In this document: positions 45,160 to 57,913 of the stretch, in pieces | Numbering within the stretch: the stretch's first letter is position 1 | How the letters are laid out: each line of letters opens with the position of its first letter | Assembly: GCA_016800925.1 (NCBI GenBank) | Contig: JABCPU010000306.1 | Span: forward strand, 16,954-80,953 | DNA from: Suillus spraguei | Lineage: Eukaryota > Basidiomycota > Agaricomycetes > Boletales > Suillaceae | Direction: 5' to 3' | Length of the DNA stretch: 64,000 nucleotides | Translations under genes and position numbers: made by a program | Notes under the pieces: generated by a model | Seen by the model: the letters and a program-made list of their open reading frames with translations, nothing else | What the model was told of the DNA's origin: nothing | Database searches by the model: none

Positions 45160-48100
45160 TCAAGTAGAAGGAGGCGCCTTGCCTGGGTACTCTGCCTGAG
45201 AGCTCGAGTTGGGACTTGGTCCATAGTATGGACTGCGTGAATCGTGACCGGCCCACCTGGAGTCCGCGGTGTATCCAGGTCGTCTCCCATGAGCATGGGG
45301 GTCAGGATAGTAACCTCTGCTGTGCTGGGGAGGCATTCCATGGCTACGATCGTCAAAATCACCACGGGGAGGGTATCCATATTCACGGCGCGTGTATCCA
45401 TAGTCCATAGCCGGGCTATATCTGTCATGGTCGGAGTATGCCTGCGAGCGACTGCGCTCCCGTTCCATGCCATGGTCTGTGCTGGATTCTGCCACTGGGG
45501 ACAAATCTCGTGTAGGGTTGCGAGTATCGTAGTGCTCAGGAGGGCTTTCGTGACCATGGCCATTGCCATTGTGATGATAGTATAGATCATGTGGATGGAG
45601 GCGTTGGTAATCCTGCAGCTGCCAAGACATTAATTTAATCATGCAAAAATCAGAGTGTATCACTTACTGGATAGGATGCGTCATGAGTACCACGACCAGG
45701 CATACGAGGATCATGCACCTCTCGATTAAGGCGTTCACGAGGGTCAGGAGGGAAAGGACCGCGGGGGTCAGGAGGAAATGGACCACGGGAGTCAGGAGGG
45801 AGAGGCCCACGAGAGCCATAGAAAGGATAATTCCTTCGATCACGATGGAAATTATCTGGAAGATCTTGACGGATGGGTTCACGAGAAACTTGACGGTCGG
45901 GTTCACGAGATGCGTGACGGTCGGGTTCATGAGATAGTTGATGGACAGGTTCACGAGGATCGCGGATTTCACGATGGAGATGCTCTCGACGGCGCATGGA
46001 CTCCTCAGATTGGCTATCAGTGTTCATGGGGAGGTTGTGGGGCTCCGGTGGTGCTCGACTGGTCAAGCCGTCATCCAAGGTACCTCGGCTCACCAATCCA
46101 TTACCTCCATTACCTCCTCCTCCTACATCACCGCCTCCTCCTACTACCACTACCACCCCTCCTCCCGATCCTCCAGGAGGCACAGGAAGATGCTCTGCGG
46201 GCAAAGATGTGTCTGGTTGCCCCAGAACTTGGCCAATATCGCTGGCAACATCATGTTGAACTGCGTCTGAAGTTGATGTAGACCGCAGGAGTGCACCGTT
46301 CACCTCCGTGTTTGGCTGTGACAGTGGTGCAGCCGCCTCCTCAGTAGTATCTGCAGGCACATCTGCAGAACTTGTCGCAGAGTTGTCTGCGCTCCTTGGA
46401 AAGAGTTTCTGGGACTTGGCTTCGATCCTGTCGTCAATAGCGTCAGAGTCGCCATCGGAGTATATGGTACGAAGGGCCCGGCCATGACGAGACGTTGGCT
46501 TTGTCTTCGAATGAGAACCCTTCATAACTGGTCGTGCTTTGACACGACCTATAAAATCAAATGTTAGCCCACTGAAATAAATAGATAGATGATGTCGTAC
46601 CTTTGGTGTTCGCAGGTTGCTCAGAAGGGCCGTCACGAAGGCGCATAGTAGTAGTCGCAAGGAGGTCTTGATCGTCGCCGGATGACTCTACTGTCACAGG
46701 GGATAATGGTCCTCCTTTTGTTGGTGATTGTAACGGCGCTGGTGTCTCCTTTGATTGTGCACCTGTCCTCCCTGCTTTTGGGAGAATGTCTACAGGTGAT
46801 ATGCGCTTCTTTGATGCACGCAGCTCACCACTGGACTTCCGCTTCTTCCTCTTTCCGTGAGACGCATCCTCATACTCCGACTCAGAGTCCTGTTGGTGAT
46901 GGTCGTTTGTGTCTTGAGAATCGGGGGAAGAGGATCGAACATCGATCACCTCGCGAGCTGGCGGCCAGGCAACAACCTTAAAAGGCCGTGATGGGGGAGG
47001 TACTACCTCAAGACGCATAACAGATTTCCCTACTGAAGTGGTAGATTTCTTGACTTTAGTAACTGCTGTACTGGACTTGATGCGAGGGGGACCATTGTAG
47101 TCGATATGTCCATCGACGAACAGACATCGAGCGCGTGAATGAGGGTAGTCTGATGGAGGAGCTTCACCGAAAATAACAGGCCGCTGAGAGGTCAATACTG
47201 CCGCTATTGAAATTAGACTGTCAGAAAAACAAAATCCAGAACATACAAATCGATCACATACCTCGATCCACAACGTCAACTTTCTCGACATACATGGACT
47301 TTGCTTTTAAAGCCTCGACAAGGATAGTGACCTCCTTCTGTGTCAAACCAGCGACACCCTTGCTCTTTGAACTTGAGGTAATCCCGCGTGACTCGCCTGG
47401 CAGGAGACACTTGTGTGCGGGGTAACCCTTGATGCAAACATTGTCGTCTGCCAGGGCATTCGGCATGAGCTTCCAAGGAAAGGTCCTGTCGGTGCCGAAT
47501 TTGCCTCCGAACTTGGCTGATGTAGGACAGTCCATTAGTCTGAATATGATTAGAGTGAACCGAAAACGTACCAACTTGTTTCGTAATTTGCTTCTTGATC
47601 CATTTGATACTGTCTTCGCGTCCTTCCAAAGGGTCAGAACCTGGATCCATGTCATCGGGGTCAGGGTCCTTAGAACCGGGGCGCTTGGAATTCACAACTT
47701 TGGAAGAGGACGCCATATCAGTATCTTCCTGATCCATGAATGCGAGATCGACGGTAGATAATGATATGGAGTTACTGTGACATTTAATGAGATAGTGTAA
47801 ACTTCAAGATAGTAAAAAAAACTCACTAAACTTGGGCTTTGAGGTGACCGATGATAGTGTCATTGTCTGCGCGGCATCGCATGAGAAAGAACTATCGCAG
47901 AATATCAATAAGTGCATGAGGTTTAGACACGACTTTGACGACTTACGTCTGTTGCTCCAGGCGTTGTGTGTACGTGACCGAGAGAAGCATCCTGATTGAC
48001 AATCTTGCCACACATAACAGTCGCAGACTCAAACCCGAATTTAGCGGATGCAACATCTAACTGCATGGATGAATGTACATAAGTGCCGAGACACCAACAA

Positions 48101-49481
48101 TGAAATCACTTACAATATTCGTCACCCTTTTCTGAAGCCTCTGGAATGCTTGCGCGCGCTGACTAACTGTTTGAGGCAATCCACCTAACGAAGATATCTC
48201 GTCATGCATGTCAAGGATATCTTGAAATGTGTCGGGGTATTGTTCTTTGAACTTCGCGTAGCAGTCTTTACGCACAGTAGCGCCTGTGAAAAATTTAATT
48301 TACATACTGTAATGGATGCATATTGAGAACTTACTAGGTGTGCGTGCTCCAACTGGAAGATCTTGATGAAGTCGGGCGAGTTCCTGCTGTGAGTTGTCCT
48401 TGAAATAATTAGAATAAAGGTTCCAGTAATTGATGCTGCTTGCGGTGCGTCCACGGCTCTTCATGAACAGGTTGATCACTTGATGCATTGGCATCGCAGT
48501 AGACCTGGATAATTCAAGTAAGGTCTTATCGATGGCTGCAAACCCTGCATCAAGTGCATCGTTGGTCTCTGCAGACCTGCGTCCCACGACTGGTAGTTCC
48601 TCAGAGCGTGAAGTAAGGCTTTCTTCAGGAAACCGTTCGTGGATGCTGGAGTCAGGAGAGTAGTGGCTCAAGTCGAGTTGCTGACTTGGCCCAGGACTTG
48701 GGGTGTGTGCAGTGGGGACGCTAGGATCATTCATGTCCTTCAGTGGTGTGGGTGGAATAATGTTCGTGGAGGGCGGAAGCGCAGGACCAGCTTGAGGGGC
48801 TGAGTGAGATGCGCGGTGAAGATCAAATGGTGGGACTTGACCGGGGAAGCTTTGTATGAAGCCTGAAGGATCTGGAGCCTGATCCCTGAGTAAGGTTGTG
48901 AACGGTTCGGCGCCCATGAGATCAAACATAGTTGTCTGTTGGCCCGTCCAAGTAGGCTGGTCACTCATCGAACCATAGAACATGTCTTGGAGAGGTGCGG
49001 GAGCTGGGGGTCGGGAAGCCGCGTCACCTGTGAAGGGTGATGGGTGGCGACTGCTGCCCTGTGGGACAGTGAGTGATGTTACATCGCCTGTAAATGGTGA
49101 GTGGTGCCGAGTGCCGCTCAGTGCAATGGTAAGTGTTGAATCACTCGCTCCATCTTGAGGCTGGTCCAAAGATGCAGCGCTTGGGCCTGATTGCGCAGAA
49201 CCTTGCAAAGATGCAGTGCCTGATTGCGCAGAACCTTGACTGTCTGCATTTGGTTGGCCCCCCCTTCGTCGAATAGAAGCACCTTTGATGACACCGGTGT
49301 CACGCGCTGTGGCCTTAAGATGACTCCTCAACCTTGATGGAGTCAGCTCGACTGTTGGTTCTTCATACCGACGGCCTCCACCAAATTGTTCATACGCATA
49401 GTTGGCGTCAGGAAGGGGAAAGGCTGGAGAGGATGGCCTGTTGAACAAGTCCAATTCCTCATTGAACGGGGTTTGAGTCAT
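45160..49481 (-). CDS. Large disordered protein gene carried inside the KDZ element
   Basis: Starts MTQTPFNEELDLFNRPSSP at 49,481. Exons join in phase: long Ser/Pro/Gln-rich region; EPTVELTPSRLRSHLKATAR; DALDAGFAAIDKTLLELSRS with MHQVINLFMKSRGRTAS; RKDCYAKFKEQYPDTFQDIL; LDVASAKFGFESATVMCGKI with VNQDASLGHVHTTPGAT; RCRADNDTIIGHLKAQVYNS; GKFGTDRTFPWKLMPNALAD, VCIKGYPAHKCLLPGE; KRKKRKSSGELRASKKR (nuclear signal-like); then charged Pro/Arg/Asp/His-rich repeats ending KAPPST. Similar genes recur in agaric genomes as far as I know, but I know no function. The basic, disordered character suggests a nucleic-acid or chromatin-associated protein. It lies downstream of the transposase on the same strand. 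Confidence 0.7.
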
Positions 49482-50704
49482 TCTAAAGAAGTATTGTCAA
49501 AGAGGGATACTTCTGAGCATGCAATAACGCACCGATGCAAGTATCTGAAAGAACGTAGCTGTCACGAAGGACAGTGCATGAGCAAAGGAGCCAAAAAACA
49601 AGTGAAATAAATTTACGCACCAAAATAAGATATACGACAGGCCGGCGAATGTTATTTTGTATGTTGAAGGGAGCAAATTTAGCAGAGGAGAGAGGCGTAT
49701 GAGTGATACGAAGAGCAGCTCCGGAGGAAAAGACTCACCGCAGCCTCATTATTATATGTATTTTGCTATTAGTACATTCGCGATCAGGGTCACTAAGTTT
49801 TATGCTACATAACAAGTTAGAATGCAATCAGTATCAGGACTCAGGAGCCGACTGACCGGGAGTATTTTCGGTAGGGCCTGTCATGGATGTCTGAGAGGGT
49901 TGTGCAGGATCGGTAGGTCCAGGAGGGTCGTGAACCTACTGGAGTGTATGCCGGCGAGGCTGTCAGCCAGTAAGATTGAGAATATACCTTGTGTTAACAT
50001 AGAAACACAAACTGCAAGAGATGAGTTGGCATGAAATCCTTGACAATAGTATCGAACTACTCACGGCATCAGCCCCAACCAAATGACATGAAAATATCTC
50101 GGGACAGCAAGGATACTTGGTATGCTATGGCGCAATGAGTGGGACAACCTGTACAATACGTTATGAGCTTAAAGCGGCATGACAGTGCATGAATGCTGAT
50201 TGGAAATGAACCTAGGACTTACCTTGTCCGATTGACTCTCCTCTCCGCTCATTGTTCTCATGGCGAATCTAGTACTACGACACGATATCTTCTGGTTGTC
50301 GGTGTGCTATGTTCGAGCTGGGAAATGTTTCTGAGATGTAAGAGGAGCTGTTTGGAGAAGAAACACTTACCATATAATGATTGTGTGCCAGTGTACGATA
50401 TGGCAAGAAGCAAGAAGAAAGTCATATTCTATGATAGGCCTGGCTGATGCAGATTCATTCCACAAGCTCGATGTTTATGGTAGGGAGAAGATTCTTGGAT
50501 AGGTGTTCGATATAATGATACTTGTTAGGATGTATGGCCAACTTGAGGGAGATATATTCTATGATAGCCTGTTTGACGCATCATGATTTGTCCTCGTTGG
50601 CAAATTCAAATATGTTTGCGGGGAGGAGACAGTATGATAGATTGCTTGCCAATGGTCAATATGTACAGACTTAGGGTAGTAACGGTATGGTACATGCATG
50701 CAGG
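49482..50704. other. Spacer between the two genes of the KDZ element
   Basis: AT-rich, with no frame I can support on either strand. It should hold the 3' end of the transposase transcript and the promoter of the second gene. Confidence 0.5.
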
Positions 50705-53700
50705 CTAGAATACTGGTATGGAAAGTACGCGAGCACGTAGATAATGTCGTAGGTCACTCATTTCATCCTCTTGTAGTCGCGTAATGTGCCGTCCACGTAG
50801 GACAGCAATCATCGCTGCTAAAATCCATATGCCGCAATCATATCCATTGGTCTGGAGAGATTTAACCTGCGTGAATCGTCAAATTGAGGGTTGAGACAGG
50901 AGATACACCCGAACTCACTGTCAATGGGCGAGCTACCCATCCATCAAGATTAATATGTACCTCCTTCTCTCGTTGACGTGCTATCATCAGAAGTCGACAG
51001 ACTAGTTTCGTGATATCCTGCAAAGCAATCAAAATCATCATTGCATGAAAGCTAGAATGAACCTACTTTCACGTCATGTTTCCACGGTTTCTGTTCAGCG
51101 AGACTGTCAAAGAGGTGAAGTTCTTTTCTTGACAAATATATAACGCAAACAACCCAATGGCCAACATTAGCTGGCCTATGAATTGGCAGAACCCATACAT
51201 CTTTCTCCCAATAACACGTCCAGGATGTATTGCGCCAAAGTATATCATCTGCGGCATTGTAGCGGATGCGAGGCAGATCGTGTGTAGAGAAGATAGCCAC
51301 GGTTGGGTTAGGCATGTCCATCTGCAGGAGGATGGCACAGCCATTGATACATACATCATTGAGGAATGCAGTCGGACGAGCGAGAAAAGATATATCCCTC
51401 GGCTCAAACACTTGCTGGGGGAAGCGTCCAGTCGATGACGTTGTTCTTGTGGCTACACGTCCAGGCACGATCGTATGCGAGTCTTGAGATGGTGCACGGA
51501 AGTCATCAATCAGGAGACCCTACATATATGTTAGTGAGAGTTGGCGTCAACAATATTGACGTACCTTGGGCGGATCCCACACTATGTTGGCACAAATATC
51601 ATGCACGATATCTTCGTCCTCAACGAACTCTGCTCCAGCAATATCACCCTCCAGGATGTCTGCGAGCGCAGCTTGCTCGGGCTCAACCTCTGCCAAGTCG
51701 TCTACCTCAGGCAACACTGCTTCATCCTCTGGAACAGGGTCTTGCACTGTCACACTCGCCAAGTGAAGAGTGGTACTTTGAGGACCTCCAGAGTAGGCTA
51801 TAGCGCAATCTAGCGCCTCCTTTGCACGGCTCGTAAACCGAACCGAAGATGCTAGCGAATTTGCCCATCGCGTCTGAAGGCGGAGGAAATGAGAGCGCTT
51901 CTGTTGCAATGGAACAACAAAGCGCTTGTCTATAAATGAGCAAGTTCAACATTTAAACATTGATTGAATATTGAGAAGCAAACTTACTTTCAGGCAAACG
52001 GAGTGAAAGCTCCAGTGCCGTCAGCTCCTCTCCAAAGAAGCGGCACAAATTGTCCGCCTCCATACCTAAGCGTTGTTGCTCCTCCCGACACCGGTCACGT
52101 TTGAGAAGGGCGCGGATTCCATCCCTGACATCTGAGTCTGCCAGCCATCGAGGCACCTCTCCCATTGAGGGTGTGACCCAGACATCCTGCATTAATGTCT
52201 GGTCACCACGTAACTCAGCTAATTTTGTGGGGAGGGCGGTGGGAAGCGGGATGTTCCAAGCAGGATCGTAGAGTAACTCTAGGCGCTCACAATATGAATT
52301 AAATTTTCTGATGGCCGTCATCAGAGCAGGTTGCCGTTTTGCAATGGCTTTCCGAGTGTGTTGATGAAGTTTTGTCCCTGAAAAATAAGGTTAGAATGGA
52401 TGAGTAGTCGGACATGAAGACTTACCTAATGTTTGTTGGGATCCACCTACAGCGCGATCGAGCTTATCCCATTCAAAAAAACTGGCGATAGCGCGCTTCC
52501 GAATATTCATCTTAAGATCGCGTGCGATAAGAAGTACACGGACGAAGTCCAGATTGACTCCATCGAGCTCGGGAAATCTGTCGTGTACATTTAGAGAAGA
52601 ATACAGTGCTTCGACTTTGGCCATGAGACGATCATGGCCCCTCTGTAGGCTCTCGAGGACATCGAGGGTATCACCGGATGCTGCGTCCTTCTCTAGCGTA
52701 GTCCTTGTAGCCTGCAAGGCTCGATCAGAGGCATCCAAATCGGATTGTAGAGCCAGAACAGTGTCAAGTTCTTTTCGGAGGCGAGCAGGAGCATCTGAAG
52801 ACATCTTTAGCAGAACTACTCGTTGTGCGCACATTGTATGGTTACTCACGAGCGCGAATTGAGAGTTGTGATTGTCGTTGGTCAGCCCACTGAGCCTGTA
52901 GGTCCTCCACAGATGTTTCACAACGGTTGATAGCATCGAGTGCCACAGAACCCTGGTCCTTGATGCCCCGTTTCAAACGGCGTTTAATCCAGTCACCGAG
53001 GTCATCTTTCATCTCAGATCCTATCGCAGTCGCTTGGCGGTCAATTAACCAAATACGGCGCTGACGCTAAGTGAATTAAAGTATTAGTACATATATGTTA
53101 GCGTACAATATCATGTAACGTACCGATGATGATCTTTCGACACCTATCAGGCGAATGAATCGCGACCACAACCGCTCAGTCCCCTCGCCGTCAGATAACC
53201 CCATGCCAATGCACATCCGTGGATTGTGCACCAGTTGACAGGCCCATTCATGGCCATACGCGTGCATGGCTGTAGTTGCGAAGCGCAGGCGCAATAACAC
53301 ATCCTGAGGGAGAATCTCGAACTGGGTATAATCAGCAAGTGAATGTAATTAAGATCATGTACGTACCTTTGAAAGGGACCGTGCAAGAACACAGCCGACG
53401 TCGTAGAGAGTCACGACCGTGGCTTGAGGAGGGAGCAATGTGAACAAGTGTTCAATCAGCGCAACAGAGTACTTCTGTTGCTCGCCAGGGGTATCGATGT
53501 TAGCAAAAAAAAGAGGAATATCATGACGGCAAATAAGCGCCATTATGCCTGTGTCGTCAAAGCTGTCCATAGCGGCCTTTTGTTTCTTCCCGTCGGCAGC
53601 TTCGTATGCATTCTCACATAGGTCGATAGCTTCATCAGGGACAAGGGGCGCGTGTGCCTTTGCTGGTCGCTTACGTTGTGCATTGATTCGGCGCCCGACT

Positions 53701-54961
53701 GCATCAACAAATTGCTTGGAAAGGAAGTAAGTTGGCTCATAGAAACGAGGACAGTCACCCGCAGAACGCCGGTGACGATGATGGAAATTACCATCCGTAG
53801 CGACATGTATGTCTCCACCTTGTTCAATGGGTCGGCCGAATAGTGTGCCGCCAAAACATGCCGGACAGCGCTGTGCAAGGAGTGGTGCACATCGCCCACG
53901 GTGTAAGACAATTGAATCTGAACTTTGAGGTGGTGGTGGTTGGGGTGGTTGGAGGTTGGCCACACGGTCTCGACTTTGTTGGAGAACTGTGTCGACTTGG
54001 CGTTCGATTTCGACCTGTAGGACATCGTACCACTGTACGGCATGGCCCAGACCGCGACGAAAGGGTTCCTGCACAAGTTCACCCTGAAATAGTTTAGTAA
54101 CATTAATACAAGACAAATAGATCTTACCCGTGCGTCAGTGACTTGAAACCCTCGGCGTGAATAGTGGGTTTTGAGCGCGGATGCCAGAGCGTTGATTGCA
54201 TCACAAGAACGCTCAAAGAGTGCTCGATAAAACGACAGTAGATCCACTGAGACTGCCATACGAGGTTGTGAAGGTGAAGTAGGGAATAACCCATGATGAA
54301 GGAGGACCTGCGCAAGGCTGGAGCATTCGCAGCTCAGTACGTCGATTGATACAAATCCTGTTGACATTGCACTCGTTAGATTAGGCAATAGGAAAAAATG
54401 TAAGTACTTGCTATCGAAGAATAAACACAACATATTCGTCCTTTTATGAGCGCATGTGTGAGTCCCGCATGCTGAGATCACATCGTGAGTTTTCTCCAAG
54501 GCTTGCCCAAGAGTTCGAGCATAATAACTCAATTGCGGGTCAACGAGGGTGGGTATAAGCTTCTGCCAGTTGGCGTATAATGTATCTGTCGATTTATCGG
54601 GGAGAATGCGCCGCTTGCGTGGACTTGTCTCTATGTCTGTGAGCCTATCAGAAGAGACTTCCTCCGACATTTGGTCTTCAGCGCCTGTGAAATCAAAATT
54701 GTGCGTGTTCATGTTGTCTGCTTCACCAGAGGGACCACCCAGTGTGGTACGAGGAGAACACAATGTTTGGGATGATGTAGGATCCATGAGGCGTTGCATT
54801 TGAGCAAGTAGATGACGACGCTTGAGTTCCGCGCCAGGCAATGCCACGAGTGTTTGCGTTTTCCTCTTGTCTCTGGCTTTCCTCGGACTTACAAAGTGTT
54901 GCCCGAGGCCAGAGCATACGAGTTGAGCTTTACGAGTGTTCCGGGAGTTAGTTAGAGTCAT
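50705..54961 (-). CDS. KDZ transposase with CxC cysteine cluster and C-terminal Ulp1-like protease
   Basis: Starts MTLTNSRNTRKAQLVCSGLG, with introns throughout. The N-terminal CxC cluster reads ACGTHTCAHKRTN, then VLSCECSSLAQVLLHHGLFP and DLLSFYRALFERSCDAINAL. A zinc-type QRCPACFGG precedes the transposase core: HVATDGNFHHRHRR (first Asp), VVTLYDVGC (second Asp) and GMGLSDGEGTERLWSRF (Glu). A long helical region (TVLALQSDLDASDRALQATR) follows. The C-terminal exons form a C48 cysteine protease: VLPIHRPANVGHWVVCVIYL (His), LHLFDSLAEQKPW (Asp) and LQTNGYDCGIWILA (Gln and Cys). The stop is at 50,705-50,707. The first intron has a GC donor. All catalytic positions are present in a product of roughly 1,250 residues. 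Confidence 0.88.
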
Positions 54962-55211
54962 GGAGAGAAGATCTGCATGCGTACGATGCCTACAGAAAAA
55001 CTTGTACTGAGTACATTAATTTGTATGCGATACATAAATGGACACATACCAAGGATACCTCCAGAGCCTACTAGACGATCCTACCAGACTATTATCCATA
55101 CCACGCGAGCCTACAAATGAACTGCCAGAGCCTACAAAACAAAGTGCGGGAGGCGCCGTAGGTACGCAGGAAGGGCAGGAGGCAAAATTACATGTAAGCT
55201 ATTTTTAGATC

Positions 55212-55303
55212 GGAGGGTAGGTGGGTCTCGCAGATAGGTTTCCCACAACATAATAACCGGGTCTCAAAGACCCTTTATAGGCACCGAAAAGTGTTGCCTG
55301 AGG
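55212..55303 (-). repeat. Right terminal inverted repeat of KDZ element
   Basis: Inverted counterpart of 44,286-44,372. Right of it at 55,300-55,315 a short palindrome TGAGG..CCTCA is seen. I find no direct repeat with the left flank. Confidence 0.55.
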
Positions 55304-55649
55304 TGAGTGCCTCATGCTGTATTGCTCTTAAATGTGGTACCAAGTGCGTTTACATCTGTAGCATGGAATATATACATTCCTCCTACGTGGAGGTAGCACT
55401 ATTTCGGAGGCAGCTTCCATTTCGATGGCCTTTGGTGTGTATTCTCGAAGAAGTGGTAGATGCTGACTAATTACATATGCCTAGCTCTCGTACATTTCTG
55501 CCAGATTCAGTTTCTTGATTGCGACAGTCTTATCGTGAGTCAACAGAGAGAAAATGAAAAGCGTACTGACATCCTCGTCAGTGCAGTCCAATGTACACCC
55601 TTTTATACAATCATTAATTGTGAAAGTGAGTGTTTTGTGGATTCTTATC

Positions 55650-56680
55650 ATGGTTGATAGGGCTTACGTCCATTTAGGTATCAATCTTGGGACCATAGTG
55701 AGCACAGAAGCACACACTGGGTTGCTGATTTACCTTCATATCATCTAGTTCTTGGTAAACTTTGCCCTCGGCTGCTCCACAACAAACCTGGTAATCAGAA
55801 CGCACGTCTATATTTATCTCTCGTATCATGCTCCATCTCATGATATATATGCAGGTGGCTGATTTGGAAGACCAGTTACTTGCGCCTTGTGCTAGTCCTC
55901 TTCTCACTAGGTCATTGGGCAATGCTCGCTCTCTGTGCGTATTATCTGCCCTCTAGTGTGATTAATTGATTTGACCATCTTTAGTTGTGGCAACCGCTCG
56001 TGGGTCCACCCAAAACGGGGTGTGCATGACTCATTTTACCAATCTCACATATGCTGAGGCGGTGATCATATACAGTACGTATGTTGCATTTATGGGCAAT
56101 GTATACCTGACAATCAGTCCCTTGGGTGTAGGCACTTTATATGATTTCGTACTTTTGGTCTTTACCATTATTGGACTTTCGAAGGTGCCACCATCTTCTG
56201 CACTATGGAAGAAGCTTGTGAAACAAGGGGTGGTATATTTCATTGTCAATTTGGCAGCAAACCTTGTTCTACTGGTGCGTTCCTTATTGCTTTACAGCGT
56301 TATTGCAGACTAAACTTGGTAGGTCTTGTTTCATTTGAACTTGAATAGTAAGACTATTTCACCGCATTGCAAATGCCTACCCACTGTATCATTAGCCGTT
56401 ATGAATTCTATTTTTGCAATGCCTAGTATGTGTTTCTTGGTTTGGCTGAGTTTAGGTCGCTGACGTCTTGAAAGCAGCATACATCTGGTCAGTGCTCTCA
56501 TTATGGCTTTCAGTTGAGATACATGACCTATTTCCATTTGCAGCACTGTTTCATCAAGCCACATGGTACTTTCACTTATCCATCCATCGTTCGAATATGA
56601 AAGGTTTTTCCTTTTTTTCATCCATTTCTGTCATGAGTCTTATTCATAGCAAACAGTGGCGGTGCCGCATCAACTGAAGC
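55650..56680 (+). CDS. Multi-pass membrane protein of an agaric 7-TM family
   Basis: Hydrophobic exons in order: VLVLFSLGHWAMLAL; TARGSTQNGVCMTHFTNLTY, AEAVIIYSTYVAFMGNVYLT; LGVGTLYDFVLLVFTIIGLS; SSALWKKLVKQGVVYFIVNL with AANLVLLV; and LNLN...AVMNSIFAMP. The pattern of a variable sixth helix and an LNLN motif followed by ...MN.I....A is that of a large basidiomycete-specific 7-TM family often next to DUF6533 proteins. The first helices (55,460-55,900) are harder to read because of introns and possible lesions. Function unknown. Confidence 0.5.
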
Positions 56681-56819
56681 TACCCCAGTGGTTGTTGTCT
56701 TACCGATCAGCAGTGTGTCACAGTAAAATTTCCTAGTATAATATAGCGCGTAGTAGAAGCAGTCGTGTTGTATACGTAAGAACGAGTATGCAGCATCTGT
56801 ACTAACATGTTTCATATGC

Positions 56820-57900
56820 TTAATGCAATCGATCGCCCATCAATCTCTCTCAATTTCTAGTTCACAGTTTTGAGCTATTACTACCAATGTGGTTCTGTCT
56901 GGCTGTGCAGTAATGGCAGCCTCGTGTCTTCCTGTAAGTAAGCGTGACAGTCCACCCCTGCGGCCTATGTCTGGGTGAAAATGGAAGAATTCTCAAGGAC
57001 ATCGAAAGAAATTGACGAGTATATCATTACTAGCGATCTGCCAGCTTTTCAAGTAATCTAGCACCTCGAGACCTTACCAGATTTCTTCATGTTGCCAGTT
57101 TTCCTGGTATTGAGACACCAGCATCATTCCAACTCTGCATCTGTCATATGACTTTAGACAAACTCACCTACAACAAATCAGAGTGTATTCAGACGGTCGA
57201 GAATGCTATATCCGCAGGCTGAATTGTGTCGGGACAGTATATATTTCACCGGTAAATGAAGATCTAGAAAAGTTCTCCGTCAACCGTTCGAAAAGGGTCT
57301 GAAAAGGCCCTATTTGCACCTGCTAATTAAATGCGCACAAAACAAGGTAACAAGCTACAACAACATGCTGAAGGTAACTGAATGTTTAAGAGTCATTCAG
57401 CAGCAGAAGAAGAGACAGGGTGCTGAAAGTAAAACGTGCACTCTGAGAAGATTGACTCAGGATATGTCGGACATGATTGGCCTTAGATGATCACGGACCC
57501 AAGCACCAAGCTACACTGCGAAGGGACAGGGCAGAGAAGATAGTTAGTGCATGTACTATTCATCACTGTAGTAGAACCACGACAGATACTATTGTAACTG
57601 TCATGCAATGTAGGATGCCTCACTGCGTGTACAACTCGATGCCAAAAAAAAACAACGATGCTACCGATAACCAGAGCTCTCAAACTCATCAGGAGATATG
57701 GTAATGGAGACATTGCATTGATCGATACGCCATCGAAAGCAACACAGCCAGCAAAGGGCAAGACACGAAGAATGATGTTTTTGGAGACAGGTTAAGAGCC
57801 AGAAATGATCGCAGTGGTATTGAGGGCTATAAAGAGCATCACAATAGTCAAGATAAGCAGATATATCATGAGGAACTAGTTCAGGACGTCAGGTTGAGGT
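56820..57900. other. Intergenic, no supported gene
   Basis: Only short frames lie here, including one with a hydrophobic stretch (57,483-57,761, minus) that has no recognisable relatives. I see no repeat. Confidence 0.4.
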
Positions 57901-57913
57901 AGGTGCGACTGAC

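Larger units (their letters stand above)
44286..55303. mobile_element. KDZ (Kyakuja-Dileera-Zisupton) DNA transposon, about 11 kb
   Basis: A KDZ transposase gene and a second long gene on the same strand are enclosed by sequences that read as diverged terminal inverted repeats. Left, from 44,290: GGCAGCACTTTT...GGTCTTTCAGAC...AACCTATCT. Right, inverted, ending 55,298: GGCAACACTTTT...GGTCTTTGAGAC...AACCTATCT. I judge the match at roughly 70 percent over about 85 bases. No target-site duplication is evident, so the exact ends are uncertain. Both genes look uninterrupted, unlike most of the window, so the element may be recent or under selection. Confidence 0.7.

Noticed and set aside
46141..46281. 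Pro-rich plus-strand frames opposite the KDZ passenger gene
   Set aside because: Arise from the Gly/Val-rich repeat of the minus-strand protein; no independent evidence.
53843..54097. Plus-strand frames inside the KDZ transposase
   Set aside because: Shadows of a GC-rich coding exon whose minus-strand reading is clearly the conserved one.
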